DNA from: Lucinisca nassula
Taxonomy: Eukaryota > Mollusca > Bivalvia > Lucinida > Lucinidae
Reading direction: 5' to 3'
Assembly: GCA_963580285.1 (NCBI GenBank)
Contig: OY757010.1
Location: 149,344,675 to 149,408,674, forward strand
Length of the DNA: 64,000 nt
The notes below the pieces were generated by a model that saw nothing but the letters and a program-made list of their open reading frames with translations, made no database searches and was not told the DNA's origin. A program made the translations under genes and the position numbers. Positions 43,401 to 53,633 of the stretch are shown here, in pieces (positions within the stretch are counted from its first letter, which is position 1; every line of letters begins with the position of its first letter).

Positions 43401-43402
43401 TA

Positions 43403-43565
43403 CTTGATTAATAACATTACTTGATTTATGACAATTTTATTAATTGACACAATTAATAAATCATGATTATTGATTTTTTGACCTCACTTGACCTCAGTTA
43501 ATATTGGTTGACCTGGGGTTAATACGGATGACCTCCGATCAATACGGGATAGTCAATTAATAAAA
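43403..43565. repeat. L repeat, second copy
   Basis: TGACAATTTTATTAATTGAC and TACGGATGACCTCCGATCAA match 29632-29760 in reverse complement. 43566-43984 shows nothing recognisable. Confidence 0.5.
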
Positions 43566-43984
43566 TATGGTAATATTGAACTGTCGAACAATTTGTGATA
43601 ATTTTCTCTTGTCCCTTACATATTCATAGTGGTCTCTCGAATTACTGCTCTCCTCTATGATGAAGAGCTGCTAAAGACTCGGACCTAGTCATGGGAGTCG
43701 ATAAATGCAAAAACAGATTTTTTTGTGTATTGGTGAAAGGTAGTCAGGTGTTGGCTTCCAATTTACCATTCTGAATGACCAAGAAAGACGACATCACAAA
43801 TGTTCTCTTAAAAGTATATCAGGTTATTATCTGATTTATTATTGTCATGCTAATTGTAACTCCTCAGTAGGGTATAGTGAGTAGCAAATTTACTTGTGCT
43901 AAAATAACATGATCAGTGGAAGGTGTTACATTTTTATTGCTGATATAAACATGTCAGAGTGTATGTTTATCCTATGTGAACAAT

Positions 43985-44128
43985 TAATTTAAACCCCAAT
44001 TTGTATTAAAGAAAACTGTTTTGGGGGTATATATCTTTTTTCATATTTCTGCTCCACGAGATAGGTTGTAGGTATTCATTACAACCGCCTCATTGAGTTT
44101 TGATGAGCACCCATAACCTATTCACCTT
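43985..44128 (-). mobile_element. B-family MITE, interrupted half
   Basis: AAACCCCAATTTGTATTAAA, TTTCATATTTCTGCTCCACG, then core half ATTACAACCGCCTCATTGAG. The other arm may be the TTACAAATTTCCATCAGAAA at 44893-44912. Confidence 0.45.
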
Positions 44129-44297
44129 ATTTGCATTATCTGCTGGTTCCTAGCCTGACGGTTATCAGTGTTGGAAAAACAGGTAACCAGACCCGCCTGA
44201 CCTTAAAAGGTCAGGAGGGTCTGGTTACCTGTTCTTCCAATATTGACAATGTGCAAGCTGGGAGCCAGCAAATAATGCAACTATGGTGAATGTATGA
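44118..44297. repeat. Foldback hairpin, ~150 bp
   Basis: ATTCACCTTATTTGCATTAT + CTGCTGGTTCC pairs with GGAGCCAGCAAATAATGCA + ACTATGGTGAAT. The inner stem ACAGGTAACCAGACCC / GGGTCTGGTTACCTGT closes around CTGACCTTAAAAGGTCAG. Confidence 0.7.
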
Positions 44298-44860
44298 TCT
44301 TGTTTGTTTGATTTGAGGTTTAACGCCCCCGTCAACACTGTAAAGGTCATTTTTGGAGACCTTGTTTCAAATTTTGTGGGACTTTTACCCGACATTTAGA
44401 TGAAATGACATATCAAGCCCTGTCGCCCAATGAAACCAATAGGGTTTATTAGCATGGACGGTCCGCCTCGCACCGCGGTTCCTGGACAGGCTTTTTTTAT
44501 TTATTTTTTTTTTTTTTTTTGGTTTTGGTTTTACGGCCCTTTCAATATTATTTCACTCATATCGAGCCGGTCGTTAATCAGAGGTGGGCGAAAACCGGAG
44601 TACCCGGAGAAAAACCACCTGACCTTTCGTTGCAGAACTTGGCGTCTCACATGTGACCCGAGCGAGGCTCGAACCACAGCGGTGAGAGACCTAATGATCA
44701 AGAGTCAGCGCTCTTAACCACTAGGCCACGAAGGCCCGTGACTGGACAGGCTTAGATCCTCTAAGCGGTTTACCAGTACTAGTGTGCTGGCCGGATTCAG
44801 CTCTGCGTGGAAGCATCATGCAGCCCATATATTTCTTCAAGCCACTTTGGGCGGGGGCCG
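44298..44860 (-). mobile_element. S300 retroposon interrupted by a T1 SINE; 13 bp target duplication
   Basis: GGTGAATGTATGA flanks both sides (44285-44297; 44861-44873). S300 sequence runs 44298-44493 and resumes at 44754. The first 12 bp of the resumption duplicate the T1 target. Confidence 0.85.
44494..44741 (-). mobile_element. T1 tRNA-derived SINE nested in S300; 12 bp target duplication
   Basis: CTGGACAGGCTT occurs at 44482-44493 and 44742-44753. Minus strand: head GGGCCTTCGTGGCCTAGTGG, box B GGTTCGAGCCTCGC, body CTCCGGGTACTCCGGTTTTC, tail GGGCCGTAAAACCAAAACC plus poly-A. Confidence 0.88.
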
Positions 44861-44918
44861 GGTGAATGTATGAAGTATGTATATCACAAACATTACAAAT
44901 TTCCATCAGAAAAGTAAC

Positions 44919-45194
44919 CATCACGAAAATACGCCTATTCAAATATATTGGAAACATTTTACCACCAAAAATGACATTTTTCAGATAAAAATGCTAATAA
45001 TTTTCATATTTCTGCTCAAAACATAGACTGTGTGTACTCGTTAGAACCGCCTCGCCAAGGCGGTTCTAACGAGTACCCACAAGCTATGTTTTTATCAGAA
45101 ATAAGAAAAATAAGTATACCCATGTTAACCCCAGTTTTACTTTATAAAAGTGGGGCTGAAGGGGTCAAAATTATATAGGTGTATTCTCGTGATG
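44919..45194 (+). mobile_element. A-family hairpin MITE, near complete
   Basis: CATCACGAAAATACGCCTAT to ATAGGTGTATTCTCGTGATG. Core at 45022-45088: ACTCGTTAGAACCGCCTCG / AAGGCGGTTCTAACGAGTAC. Confidence 0.75.
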
Positions 45195-46680
45195 CGCTCA
45201 AGAGAAATGAATGGATGTATTATAATTAAAGAGAAAAATAAGAGGACGTAGAAACATACATAAGCTTAGCAGGTCAATATTAATAATAATAATAGTAGTA
45301 GTAGTATTTACACTTGTGCTCTGTAAAAAAAGAATAATAATAGCATCAGTTGTTATAATTATTACTTCAAAATAGCTATGCACTTTGAATATTTTACTTC
45401 CCATGCTTATAACATGCTTATAATTAAAACTGAATAGTAAACATGTAAATATTTATATTTCTTTGATACAATATTTTCCTTTTTTTCAAAACATATTTTA
45501 TTTAGTGGCATAAACTTTGAATCAACTTTTTTCATATTCATTTTATTTGCCCCTTAAGTGCTTCAGTCAGATTGATTAAACAAGAGCTACTAGTCACACT
45601 ATTAGGGGCTGCCTTTGATCTGCTATAGGCAGTGTATCACAGGGGAAAATAAAACGATTATGAACACACTTTGTGTCCTACTGTTACAAGAATGAATGCC
45701 CTTAAGACTTCAGAGGTCTTTATTGTGGTTATAATACACGATTCCGCCAATGGTTGAGTATTCATAAACTCCAAAGTTGAAGCTCTTCATTGTTTTATTT
45801 TATACCTCTGCTGACCTTTATGAAGTGGTCGTTCGTTAACAGGATTTTACATGTTTATTTGCTTTGTGATGTTTGTAAACTACTTGTTTTTTTGTTGTTG
45901 TTTTTTTTTTTTTTTTTTTTTTTTTTTTGGCGGGGGGGGGGGGGTTGTTGTTGTTTGTGTGTGTGTGTGTGTGTGTTTTGTTCTTGTGTTGGTTTTAGTT
46001 GTTGTTTTTTAGTATCCTTATGTTCATTTCCATTACACATCCGTGTGGCAATGGGCATTCTTTCATACATCACGTGCATGTCGAACTTTAACGGACATCC
46101 AGGTAACTGCTGTTGGTTAAAGTTAATGCATAGATTTATATAGGAACTTGATAAGTATTCCCCCATAAAATAAAAACTTTTAGGAATATCTTTTCTGTGC
46201 AAGCGGCTCGTGATTTTACATTCTTTTTCGAATATCCACATATATTTTTAATGCAATTTTATGAACAACTTTTTAGTCCTTTTTACGTATATTTGGAAGC
46301 ACCCTCTAAATGTATAGAATATATAGTAAAACTACCGAATACAGCGACAAAAACTGATGAATTTATTTTCATAACGTTTTTGTAAATTGTTTTTTCTTTT
46401 CTGTGCCAGCGGGAGTAAAATTGCAAATTTATTGTGAACACATCCATGTAAATTTTGTGAAATAAAAATAAAAATAATTTGGTCCTTTTTGAAAATGAAA
46501 TACACTACCCCCTTTTTTCTATTTCCAGTTTACCGTCGCAATCAGCGGGTAGCGGTTGTCACTACGGTAAACAATAACAAAGGCTATGTTACGCCTTCGA
46601 CGTAATAATTGATACATTTGAAATTTGTAATTAATATTCCATTATGTAAATTATTCTTTATTCAGTCTCTTTTTTTTTTT
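45195..46680. other. No gene; simple repeats
   Basis: AAT/AGT trinucleotide run at 45281-45311. At 45896-45978 a T run, a G run and a (GT)n run follow one another. A-rich flanks; no coding sequence supported. Confidence 0.5.
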
Positions 46681-46688
46681 TTTTTTTG

Positions 46689-46862
46689 TCGACTCGCACC
46701 GCTTTTCCTGGGCAGGCTTAGATCCTCTAAGCGGTTTACCCGTACTCGTGTGACGGTCGGATTCAGCTCTGCGTGGAAGCACCATGCAGCCTATCTATTT
46801 CTTCAAGCCCCAAAGTCCGAGGGGGGGGGGGATCAGGGGGGGGGGATCGGGGGGGGGGGGGG
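46689..46862 (-). mobile_element. S300 head fragment followed by G-rich tract
   Basis: GTCGACTCGCACCGCTTTTC to TTCTTCAAGCCCC, 5' side of the element only, preceded by a T run. 46820-46862 is a G tract with four or more runs of at least seven G. Confidence 0.6.
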
Positions 46863-47095
46863 TACATTGCAACACTATCTCTACTTTCATGTATTAGTAC
46901 AGTGACCTATACAATACATATAAAGCGGTCCTCAGACTTCATACTGATGCCGCAAAATCGTTCGGATGTCACCTAGGTAACCATGAGGCCTTGAGGAGAT
47001 AACCATTTATTTTCTGTGTTGTACGCGTTAGTTCCCTTGATTATCAGCACAGATAGCAGTCATGTCCGTATAAGTCCGGTATGGAACAAGTCCGT

Positions 47096-47357
47096 GAAAT
47101 GAACACCCCCTTACACCCCACTTTATATAGAGAAAATTGGGGTTTACGGGGATAAACAATATTTTTCTTATTTCTGCTCAGAGACATAGGTTGTGGGTAC
47201 TCGTTAGAACCGCCTCAATGAGGCGGTTCTAACGAGTACCCACAACCTATGTTTGCAGTATAAATAAGAAAAATATCACAGATTTTCGTCAGAAAAGTAG
47301 CCATTTTGGAGATGTAAAAATGCACTATATCGCACGGATGTGTTATCGTAATGATCT
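47096..47357 (-). mobile_element. B-family MITE with the best-preserved core palindrome
   Basis: GAACAAGTCCGTGAAATGAA to CACGGATGTGTTATCGTAATG-type end. 47184-47252 is a 34 bp perfect stem around a single central A: ACATAGGTTGTGGGTACTCG and TTAGAACCGCCTCA with exact complements. Confidence 0.85.
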
Positions 47358-47903
47358 CTAATATGGTGACTTTTCTGATGAAAAGTAATAGTTCATGTTC
47401 ATACGGGATAAGTCCGGCCATATGAAATCAAGGGAAATCAAGGGAACAAACCTATACTGGCAGTTTTTCTAGGTAGCCTCCAGAATTACGCTACTTGACA
47501 CCTGTTTTAAAGCAATTCGGCTATTGTCGGCAGTTTTAGGTGACTTTCGGTTGTGACCGTTAATCCTTGTCTCAGACAATTGCTTAAGGGTATTATAGTG
47601 GCATATTTGTTTTTACTAAATATGATGATTTATTGGTCCATATATAATACGGATTAAATTGCTTTTCAAATATTATAGTATTTTAAAATAACCTAATGCC
47701 ACTTTTATTTATTTATTTATTTTATTTTTTTTGCGAAGTCGTTAGTAAACGAGTCGTTATTTTTTTATCATTTTGAACGGGAAAAAAAATGCGAATAGGG
47801 TTTGCATCAATTTTGCAAAAAGCTCCTCACATTATCCAGCAGAAAAAAACAAGTGTTTTAGGTACCTATTGAATAGTTAACGTTTTGACCAGTAGCGAGT
47901 TCA
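47358..47903. other. No gene seen
   Basis: The start carries ATGATCTCTAATATGGTGAC; the rest is A/T-rich with poly-T at 47703-47731. Confidence 0.4.
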
Positions 47904-48600
47904 TTAACCCATTCAGTATACCAGAAACCCCTAAAGGGGTACCTCGGCAAACAGTACAGGCCCAGATCAGATGCCGCAGAACGCGGCGTCTGATCAGGGC
48001 CTGCACTGTTTGCTTAAAGTTCAGTCATTTTCCAAATCGATTTTGATGAAAAGACAACCTGACACCCCTAAATTTTGAAATGGAGTCCTGCTGTATATAA
48101 GGTGGAAGATTCCATTCAGTTTCACACTGATCAGCCTCCATAATAGCCTAAGCATATGGCAACTAAATATTGATTCATGAGAATTTCACTTTTGGAAACA
48201 GTGCAGGCCAATATCAGACGCCGTAGAATGCGGCTTCTGATTAGGGCTTCCAATGTTTGCTAAAAGTTCAGTCATTTTCCAAATAAATTATGATGAAAAC
48301 ATATCCTGACAACCCTAAATTTTGAAATGGACTCCTGGTATATGTAAGGAGGAAGGTTCCATTTGGTACAGAAAGGGTTCGTACCAAATGAATTTTCCTC
48401 CTTATATATAGCTGGAGTCCACTTCCAAGTTTAGTGGTGACAGGTTGTAATTTCTTCAGATTTTATTTGGAAAATGGCTTAACTTTTTGCAAACAATGTA
48501 GGCCCTGATCAGATGCCCCGTTCTGCGGCGACTGATCTGGGCCTGCACTGTTTGCCAATTGCCCGTTTTGGTTTTTCTGGTACAAAATGAACAGGTGTGT
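47904..48600. mobile_element. Cluster of H-module hairpins behind a TTAACCCATT end
   Basis: Three hairpins of the GATCAGACGCCGC type at 47957-48013, 48196-48262 and 48488-48560. Direct copies of the TCAGTCATTTTCCAAAT block lie at 48025 and 48266, and a long inverted pair at 48325-48440 (GGACTCCTGGTATATGTAAG with its inverse). It looks like nested or tandemly joined copies; only the left TTAA terminus is clear. Confidence 0.5.
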
Positions 48601-49312
48601 ATACCTTTATTAGGATGGACATTTCAGTCTGGTACTGTACTGTCTAATTTAAAACCTCCAGCATGCTTGGCTGTAAAATTCTCTGAATAAATCAGAATTA
48701 ATTACAACTTCATGCCACGTTGATGCGCGAGTGTGTTAATTCTTGCTCCAAAACATCGATTATGGGTTCTCGTTAGGACCGCTGTAAGAGATATATCTTG
48801 GAGAAGAAAATAGGATACTTGATAACTAGCGAATAAGATTATATGACGAACCCCAGACCAACCTGGCATCTGCACAATCTGATCAGAGTGTTCATTGTGC
48901 GTTATATGGATATTGGATAAATTTTGTTATAATAGAAAGACTTGAATTGTGCTCAACTCTTTTTCTTTCTTTTTTTTTGTTTTTTTTGGGGGGGGGGGGG
49001 GGGGGGTGCGCTAAATTATAATTAACAAAAGCTTTGGAGTGAGAGGGAAAGCGTTAACTGGACCATGTCCGTTAACTACAGAGAACGTTTGTCTAAAGAT
49101 TACCTAACATAAGTTTGTCGATATCATGTCAACAATTAAGGCTTCCGGGTCATAAAGCAATTAATTTGAATATACACACAACGCGTGTCAACTCTTAAAT
49201 TCTATACATGTATTAATTGATGCATATTAATCGAAACTTGTTAAATCAGCTTTTGTTGATTACGGGTTAGCACTAAAATTTATTTTGTTGTGCAACCCTG
49301 ACAACACATTAC
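48601..49312. other. No gene; worn B core and T/G tract
   Basis: GCTCCAAAACATCGATTATG...TTCTCGTTAGGACCGCTGTA at 48750-48795 is an eroded B core. A T run followed by a G run is at 48960-49006. Confidence 0.4.
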
Positions 49313-49530
49313 TAAACATGCCTGTACACAGTAAATTTTATTGCCGACTAAGAGAAAATTTTAAGATGAAAAATTGTGAAATTTTCTGTTGCACAAAATA
49401 TAGATTGTGTAACGAGTACCCACAATCCACATACAGAGTAGAAATAAGAAACAAGGTTTACCTCTGTAAGACCCAGTTTTATTATATAAAAGTGGGGTTC
49501 AAGGGGTCAAAATCATATTTTTCGTGATGA
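49313..49530 (-). mobile_element. A-family MITE with truncated core
   Basis: AACATGCCTGTACACAGTAA at left and ATCATATTTTTCGTGATGAT at right. The core reads GATTGTGTAACGAGTACCCA with most of one arm deleted. Confidence 0.55.
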
Positions 49531-49900
49531 TTATATTTCTGTGTGTAATTACATGCAATTTATCCCAAAAAATAATATTTGAATCAGGGCACAGCACTTC
49601 CTACAATTAACGTGTGCCCAGCAAATAATCACATCAGCGTTCGTATCCTAGACTTCCCTTGCTGCATGAAGAAGCATTAAATCTTTCGCACAGCATAGAC
49701 TCTGACCTGAAAAAGTACCTAAGGGTTTTAAGTAGTATTCCCACAACCGGCATGATTGGCAGTAATTAGCAACAATTGCCAATTAAGCATGTGTGTGAAG
49801 TACCCGAAAAAAAAGATTTTTCAAAGAAATCAATATATTTTCGCTAGTCAAAAAAATCAATAATTAAATTATTTTTTTCTCTTTCTTCTTCTTTTGTAAA

Positions 49901-49920
49901 CAATACAATACAATACAATA
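49901..49920 (-). repeat. LINE 3' tail of four pentamers
   Basis: Four CAATA units on the plus strand directly after the last unique 3' UTR base. Microsatellite tails rather than poly-A are usual for several LINE clades and mark the 3' end of the insertion. Confidence 0.8.
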
Positions 49921-50059
49921 CAAACTGTTTATTCGGCATAAAACATTCACATACAATGTTTATAGCCATAATAATATACATACAGTGAAAACAGCAACGG
50001 AGTGATATATGATTTACAGAAGAGCAAGTGTCAGTTCATCTATACAATATTGAGAATAC

Positions 50060-50171
50060 CCCAGCAGGCACAGGAACACGTTGAAGCACCGATGTTTATC
50101 GTAATTGAAACAACAAATTTAACGTTGTTTCAACGTCGACCAACCAATGAGTGAGTGTTTTATGCCTGCAG
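50060..50171. mobile_element. Family M MITE inside the LINE 3' UTR
   Basis: CCCCAGCAGGCACAGGAACA at left, TATGCCTGCAGGG at right, with AACGTTGTTTCAACGTCG in the middle. It lies about 50-160 bp downstream of the ORF2 stop. Confidence 0.65.
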
Positions 50172-50219
50172 GGACTGAACTATGCCAACGGGTGCGTTAT
50201 TCGCGTTTCAGCTATCAAA

Positions 50220-53200
50220 CTATGAGATCCTCAATTTGTTTGCAAAATATATGAATTTTGACAAACTACAAATAACCTTAGTTGAAGACGTCATAAGGAG
50301 ACTCTCAAATTTATTCAAAGTTGGCCAGTGACAATAGTATGGTTTAAAATATTTAATTCTAAGCTCTCGATATCTGGGGCATACAAGTAAAAAATGGTAT
50401 TCGTCTTCAATCGCCTGCATATTACAAGATAGACAAAGTCTTTGATTACGTGGAGTGTTATTATATCTCCCAGTTTCGACCATTAAATTATGCGAGGAAG
50501 TTCTAAATCGGGATAGTGCTATTTTGAATTTGTTTTCCATTACAACAGATAAATACTTCTCTAGTTTAAAATCATGCTTATAACTACAGTATGCATGAAG
50601 TCTGCTTGAATTGTTTATATCAGAATACCATTTTTGATGATACATGTCAAAGATTCTTTGCTTTATGATGTTATAAGGAATTTCAGTATCAAACTGTTGC
50701 GTCCATACATATCCTAGACCATGTTGTTGGAGAATTGATTTGATTTGAAAAGCCCAATTTTTTCCGTTATAGGTTCTACCAATTTCTGCGTCATCTCTAA
50801 GTGTTAAGTATATCCTCTTCAGCAATGAGGAATTATCTTGAGATATAACTTTTACCCAGTACCTAATCAAAATTGTTTTCCGAAATACAGACAGGGGTAC
50901 TCTACCAAGTTCTCCATATAATGCAGCTAAATTTGTTGACTTTTTTACACCTAGCACGCGCCGCAGAAATTTTGAATGAATCATTTCTATGTCTGAGGCT
51001 TCGTGTAGCCCCCAAATTTCTGCGCCGAAATTCAAAACTGAGCCCACTAGAGAGTCAAATAATTTGCATTTCTGTGTCACGGGTAATTCTACATCTTTGA
51101 GGACAGCAAAAAGATTATATAGTGCAAACGAGGCATGCTGGGAAATAGTTTTCTGGGTTCGATACCAGTTACCGTTCTTGAATAAGGTTATACCTAAATA
51201 TTTGAAGGAGTCTACTAGTTCAATATGGGTGTTATATATGTAAAAATCATAGTGTGTTCTTCTACCCTTTTCAAAAATCATAGCTTTTGTTTTCGATGTA
51301 TTAATTTTAAGCCGCCATGTTTCGCAGTAATTCTCGATATCGGTTAATAATGATTGGAGTGATTGTGGTGATTTCGCAAAAACCACTTGATCGTCTGCGA
51401 AAAGGATAAGGAAAAGCTTTAGTTCATTAACAGTGTATAAATCTCTTAGGTCTGAATTAATGTTATTCACAATGTCGTTAATAAATAACATAAAAAGGAG
51501 TGGTGAGCTAGGGTCACCCTGTTTTAACCCTATATATGAATTAAAATATTGCGAGTACGTCGATTGATATCTGACGCATAGTTTGACCGTTGCGTACATA
51601 GATTTGATTGCTTTAACCAGTTTGCAGCTGACATTTTCTAGTGTAAGTTTCTGCCATAAATAAGTTCTGTCAATTTTATCGAAGCATTTCTCGTAGTCTA
51701 TGAAAACGCAGTATATTTTTTCTCCACAATCGAGGACTTTTGAGATAACAGAATGTAAGATGAATACACAGTCAGTAACAGATTTACCTTTCTGGAAGCC
51801 AAATTGATTTTTGGATATCTTTTCGTATTTACTGGACCATTTAGTTAAACGATTCAGTAAGAGCTGAGAGTAAATCTTTGCAATGACATTTATTAATGTT
51901 ATCCCACGATAATTTTGTGCTTCGTTTATGTCTCCTTTTTTAAAAATCGGAGTTATTATGCCATCACCCCAAGAGCTTGGGTATTCTCCGGTATTGTATA
52001 TTCTATTATACAAATTAAGTAGAAAGGGGGAAATAAAATCATACGATGCTTTAAGTATTTCATTAGAGATGTTGTCTATGCCAGGAGATTTATTATTCTT
52101 TTGCGAAAAGACTGCTGCTCGAAGTTCGGATTGAGAGAAATCTAAATCTAGTTCATCGCTGTGTATGTTTGTGTCAAAATCTGATTCGAGGGTTTCTTGG
52201 CCGGCGGACTGCTCTCCGAACATAGTTTTGAAGTGATCATGTAGGTGTTCGACAGAAAGCGAGTCGCTTGATATGTTCGCCGTTTTATATGACTTTTTGA
52301 TGTTTTTCCAGAACTTCCGAGGCTCTGTTTTAGCTAAGTTATTAAGTCGTCGACCTTCTTTAAGTCTAAAATTTTGAATTGATTTTTTCTTAACTCGATT
52401 GTATTTCGTCCGAGCTCTTATATAGTTTATTCGAGTGTCCTCATTTTTATTGCGATTAAAAGAGTTCCGTGCGTTCTTAAATTCGCGCTTCGCATTGTAA
52501 CATTTTCTATCAAACCATTCCTTGTTAGACCTCTTGCTGTGTACAGAAGAATTTTTACTAGTATATGTTTTTCCAAAAACGGCAAAAGCTTTATCGTAAA
52601 TAAATTGCGTAAATGATTTTACTACGTCATCAACCGGTTTGTGCTTAGTATCAGACGTTAACTGCTGGATATGCACATTTTCGCTTATTAGTGAAGACTG
52701 GAAATCGCTGACCTTTTCTACATCCCAAACAATTTTCCTATTTATTACATCGTTTTGATTTTCGACATTTTCCGTCATATTTTGACGTTTCAGGGAGATA
52801 TTAAATGAAACAGGGGCGTGGTCTGAGTGTTCGTTGAATTGTAGAATTTTAAACTGGGTCAGTGTTTTAAAGTCACAATAATTCAATAATAAGTAGTCGA
52901 CAGTACTTTGACCTTGATGAGAGCAAAAGGTAAATTTTCCTTGGCCTTTATCATTATGCAATCGACCGTTAGCTATAAGCAACCCATTGGACTGGCATAA
53001 TTCTAGTAAATAACGTCCGTTATAGTCCAAAATACGATCTTCATTCATTCGGACCGGGATGTCTACTAAGGTAATGTCTGTTAAAGTTTGATCTAAGTAT
53101 TTATCAAATTCGAAATAGTCCATAGCATCAGAAGTTCTGCAATTAAAGTCGCCTGTAACGTAAACTTTACCCAAACTATTATACTTAGTTATGCCCATTT

Positions 53201-53633
53201 CTAATTGTTCATATAAATCAAAGTCTGAGGTTCGTGATAGATCTTTAGAGACAGTCGGGGGTATATAGATATGACAAATAAAGACATCTTGTTCAAAGGG
53301 GAACAACTCAGCAGAAACCTTTACCCACATTATTCCACATTGTTCTTTTTGAATGACCTTTATGTACTGTTTTAGTTCTTTTCTATAATAAAAGCTAATA
53401 CCACCACTGTAACGACCTTTTGAAGTGTTTCGAGACTTGTTGCCATATATATGTTCTCCTACGAAGTTGTTTATATCGAAATTTGTTTGGTCTTTACCAG
53501 ATAACCAGGTTTCATTTAAAAAGATCAAATCAAAGTCTGTAAGATAGTTTATAAAGTCCGGATCAATAATTTTGCGTTTCAGTCCGTTAATGTTCCATGA
53601 AACTATACGTAGCGTCTGCCCTTCACGACCTTC
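50220..53633 (-). CDS. LINE ORF2: AP-endonuclease, reverse transcriptase and C-terminal zinc-knuckle-like region
   Basis: 1137 codons counted from the codon after the ORF1 TAG. No ATG occurs before the first conserved motif, RIVSWNINGLKRKIID (residues 9-24), the N-terminus of the APE-type endonuclease. Later endonuclease motifs are NETW (40-43), GDFN (161-164), STVDY and SDHAPV (270-275). Reverse transcriptase motifs are SPGIDNISNEIL (about 516-527), NYRGITL, QFGFQKG, FIDYEKCFDKID, LKQGDPSSPLLF and the catalytic FADD (745-748). Near the C-terminus a Cys/His cluster (CLSCN...EYHFLLVCPRY) resembles the zinc-binding end of many LINE proteins. It nicks target DNA and primes reverse transcription at the nick. 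Clade not assigned: the RT looks CR1/L2/Jockey-like while ORF1 is L1-type. An ATG-based start would cut into the endonuclease, so readthrough or reinitiation is implied. Confidence 0.88.
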   Translation of the reverse strand, partial: EGREGQTLRIVSWNINGLKRKIIDPDFINYLTDFDLIFLNETWLSGKDQTNFDINNFVGEHIYGNKSRNTSKGRYSGGISFYYRKELKQYIKVIQKEQCGIMWVKVSAELFPFEQDVFICHIYIPPTVSKDLSRTSDFDLYEQLEMGITKYNSLGKVYVTGDFNCRTSDAMDYFEFDKYLDQTLTDITLVDIPVRMNEDRILDYNGRYLLELCQSNGLLIANGRLHNDKGQGKFTFCSHQGQSTVDYLLLNYCDFKTLTQFKILQFNEHSDHAPVSFNISLKRQNMTENVENQNDVINRKIVWDVEKVSDFQSSLISENVHIQQLTSDTKHKPVDDVVKSFTQFIYDKAFAVFGKTYTSKNSSVHSKRSNKEWFDRKCYNAKREFKNARNSFNRNKNEDTRINYIRARTKYNRVKKKSIQNFRLKEGRRLNNLAKTEPRKFWKNIKKSYKTANISSDSLSVEHLHDHFKTMFGEQSAGQETLESDFDTNIHSDELDLDFSQSELRAAVFSQKNNKSPGIDNISNEILKASYDFISPFLLNLYNRIYNTGEYPSSWGDGIITPIFKKGDINEAQNYRGITLINVIAKIYSQLLLNRLTKWSSKYEKISKNQFGFQKGKSVTDCVFILHSVISKVLDCGEKIYCVFIDYEKCFDKIDRTYLWQKLTLENVSCKLVKAIKSMYATVKLCVRYQSTYSQYFNSYIGLKQGDPSSPLLFMLFINDIVNNINSDLRDLYTVNELKLFLILFADDQVVFAKSPQSLQSLLTDIENYCETWRLKINTSKTKAMIFEKGRRTHYDFYIYNTHIELVDSFKYLGITLFKNGNWYRTQKTISQHASFALYNLFAVLKDVELPVTQKCKLFDSLVGSVLNFGAEIWGLHEASDIEMIHSKFLRRVLGVKKSTNLAALYGELGRVPLSVFRKTILIRYWVKVISQDNSSLLKRIYLTLRDDAEIGRTYNGKNWAFQIKSILQQHGLGYVWTQQFDTEIPYNIIKQRIFDMYHQKWYSDINNSSRLHAYCSYKHDFKLEKYLSVVMENKFKIALSRFRTSSHNLMVETGRYNNTPRNQRLCLSCNMQAIEDEYHFLLVCPRYRELRIKYFKPYYCHWPTLNKFESLLMTSSTKVICSLSKFIYFANKLRIS

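Noticed and set aside
45790..46143. 117-codon frame rich in Phe, Gly and Cys
   Set aside because: Translation of consecutive T, G and GT homopolymer/microsatellite runs.
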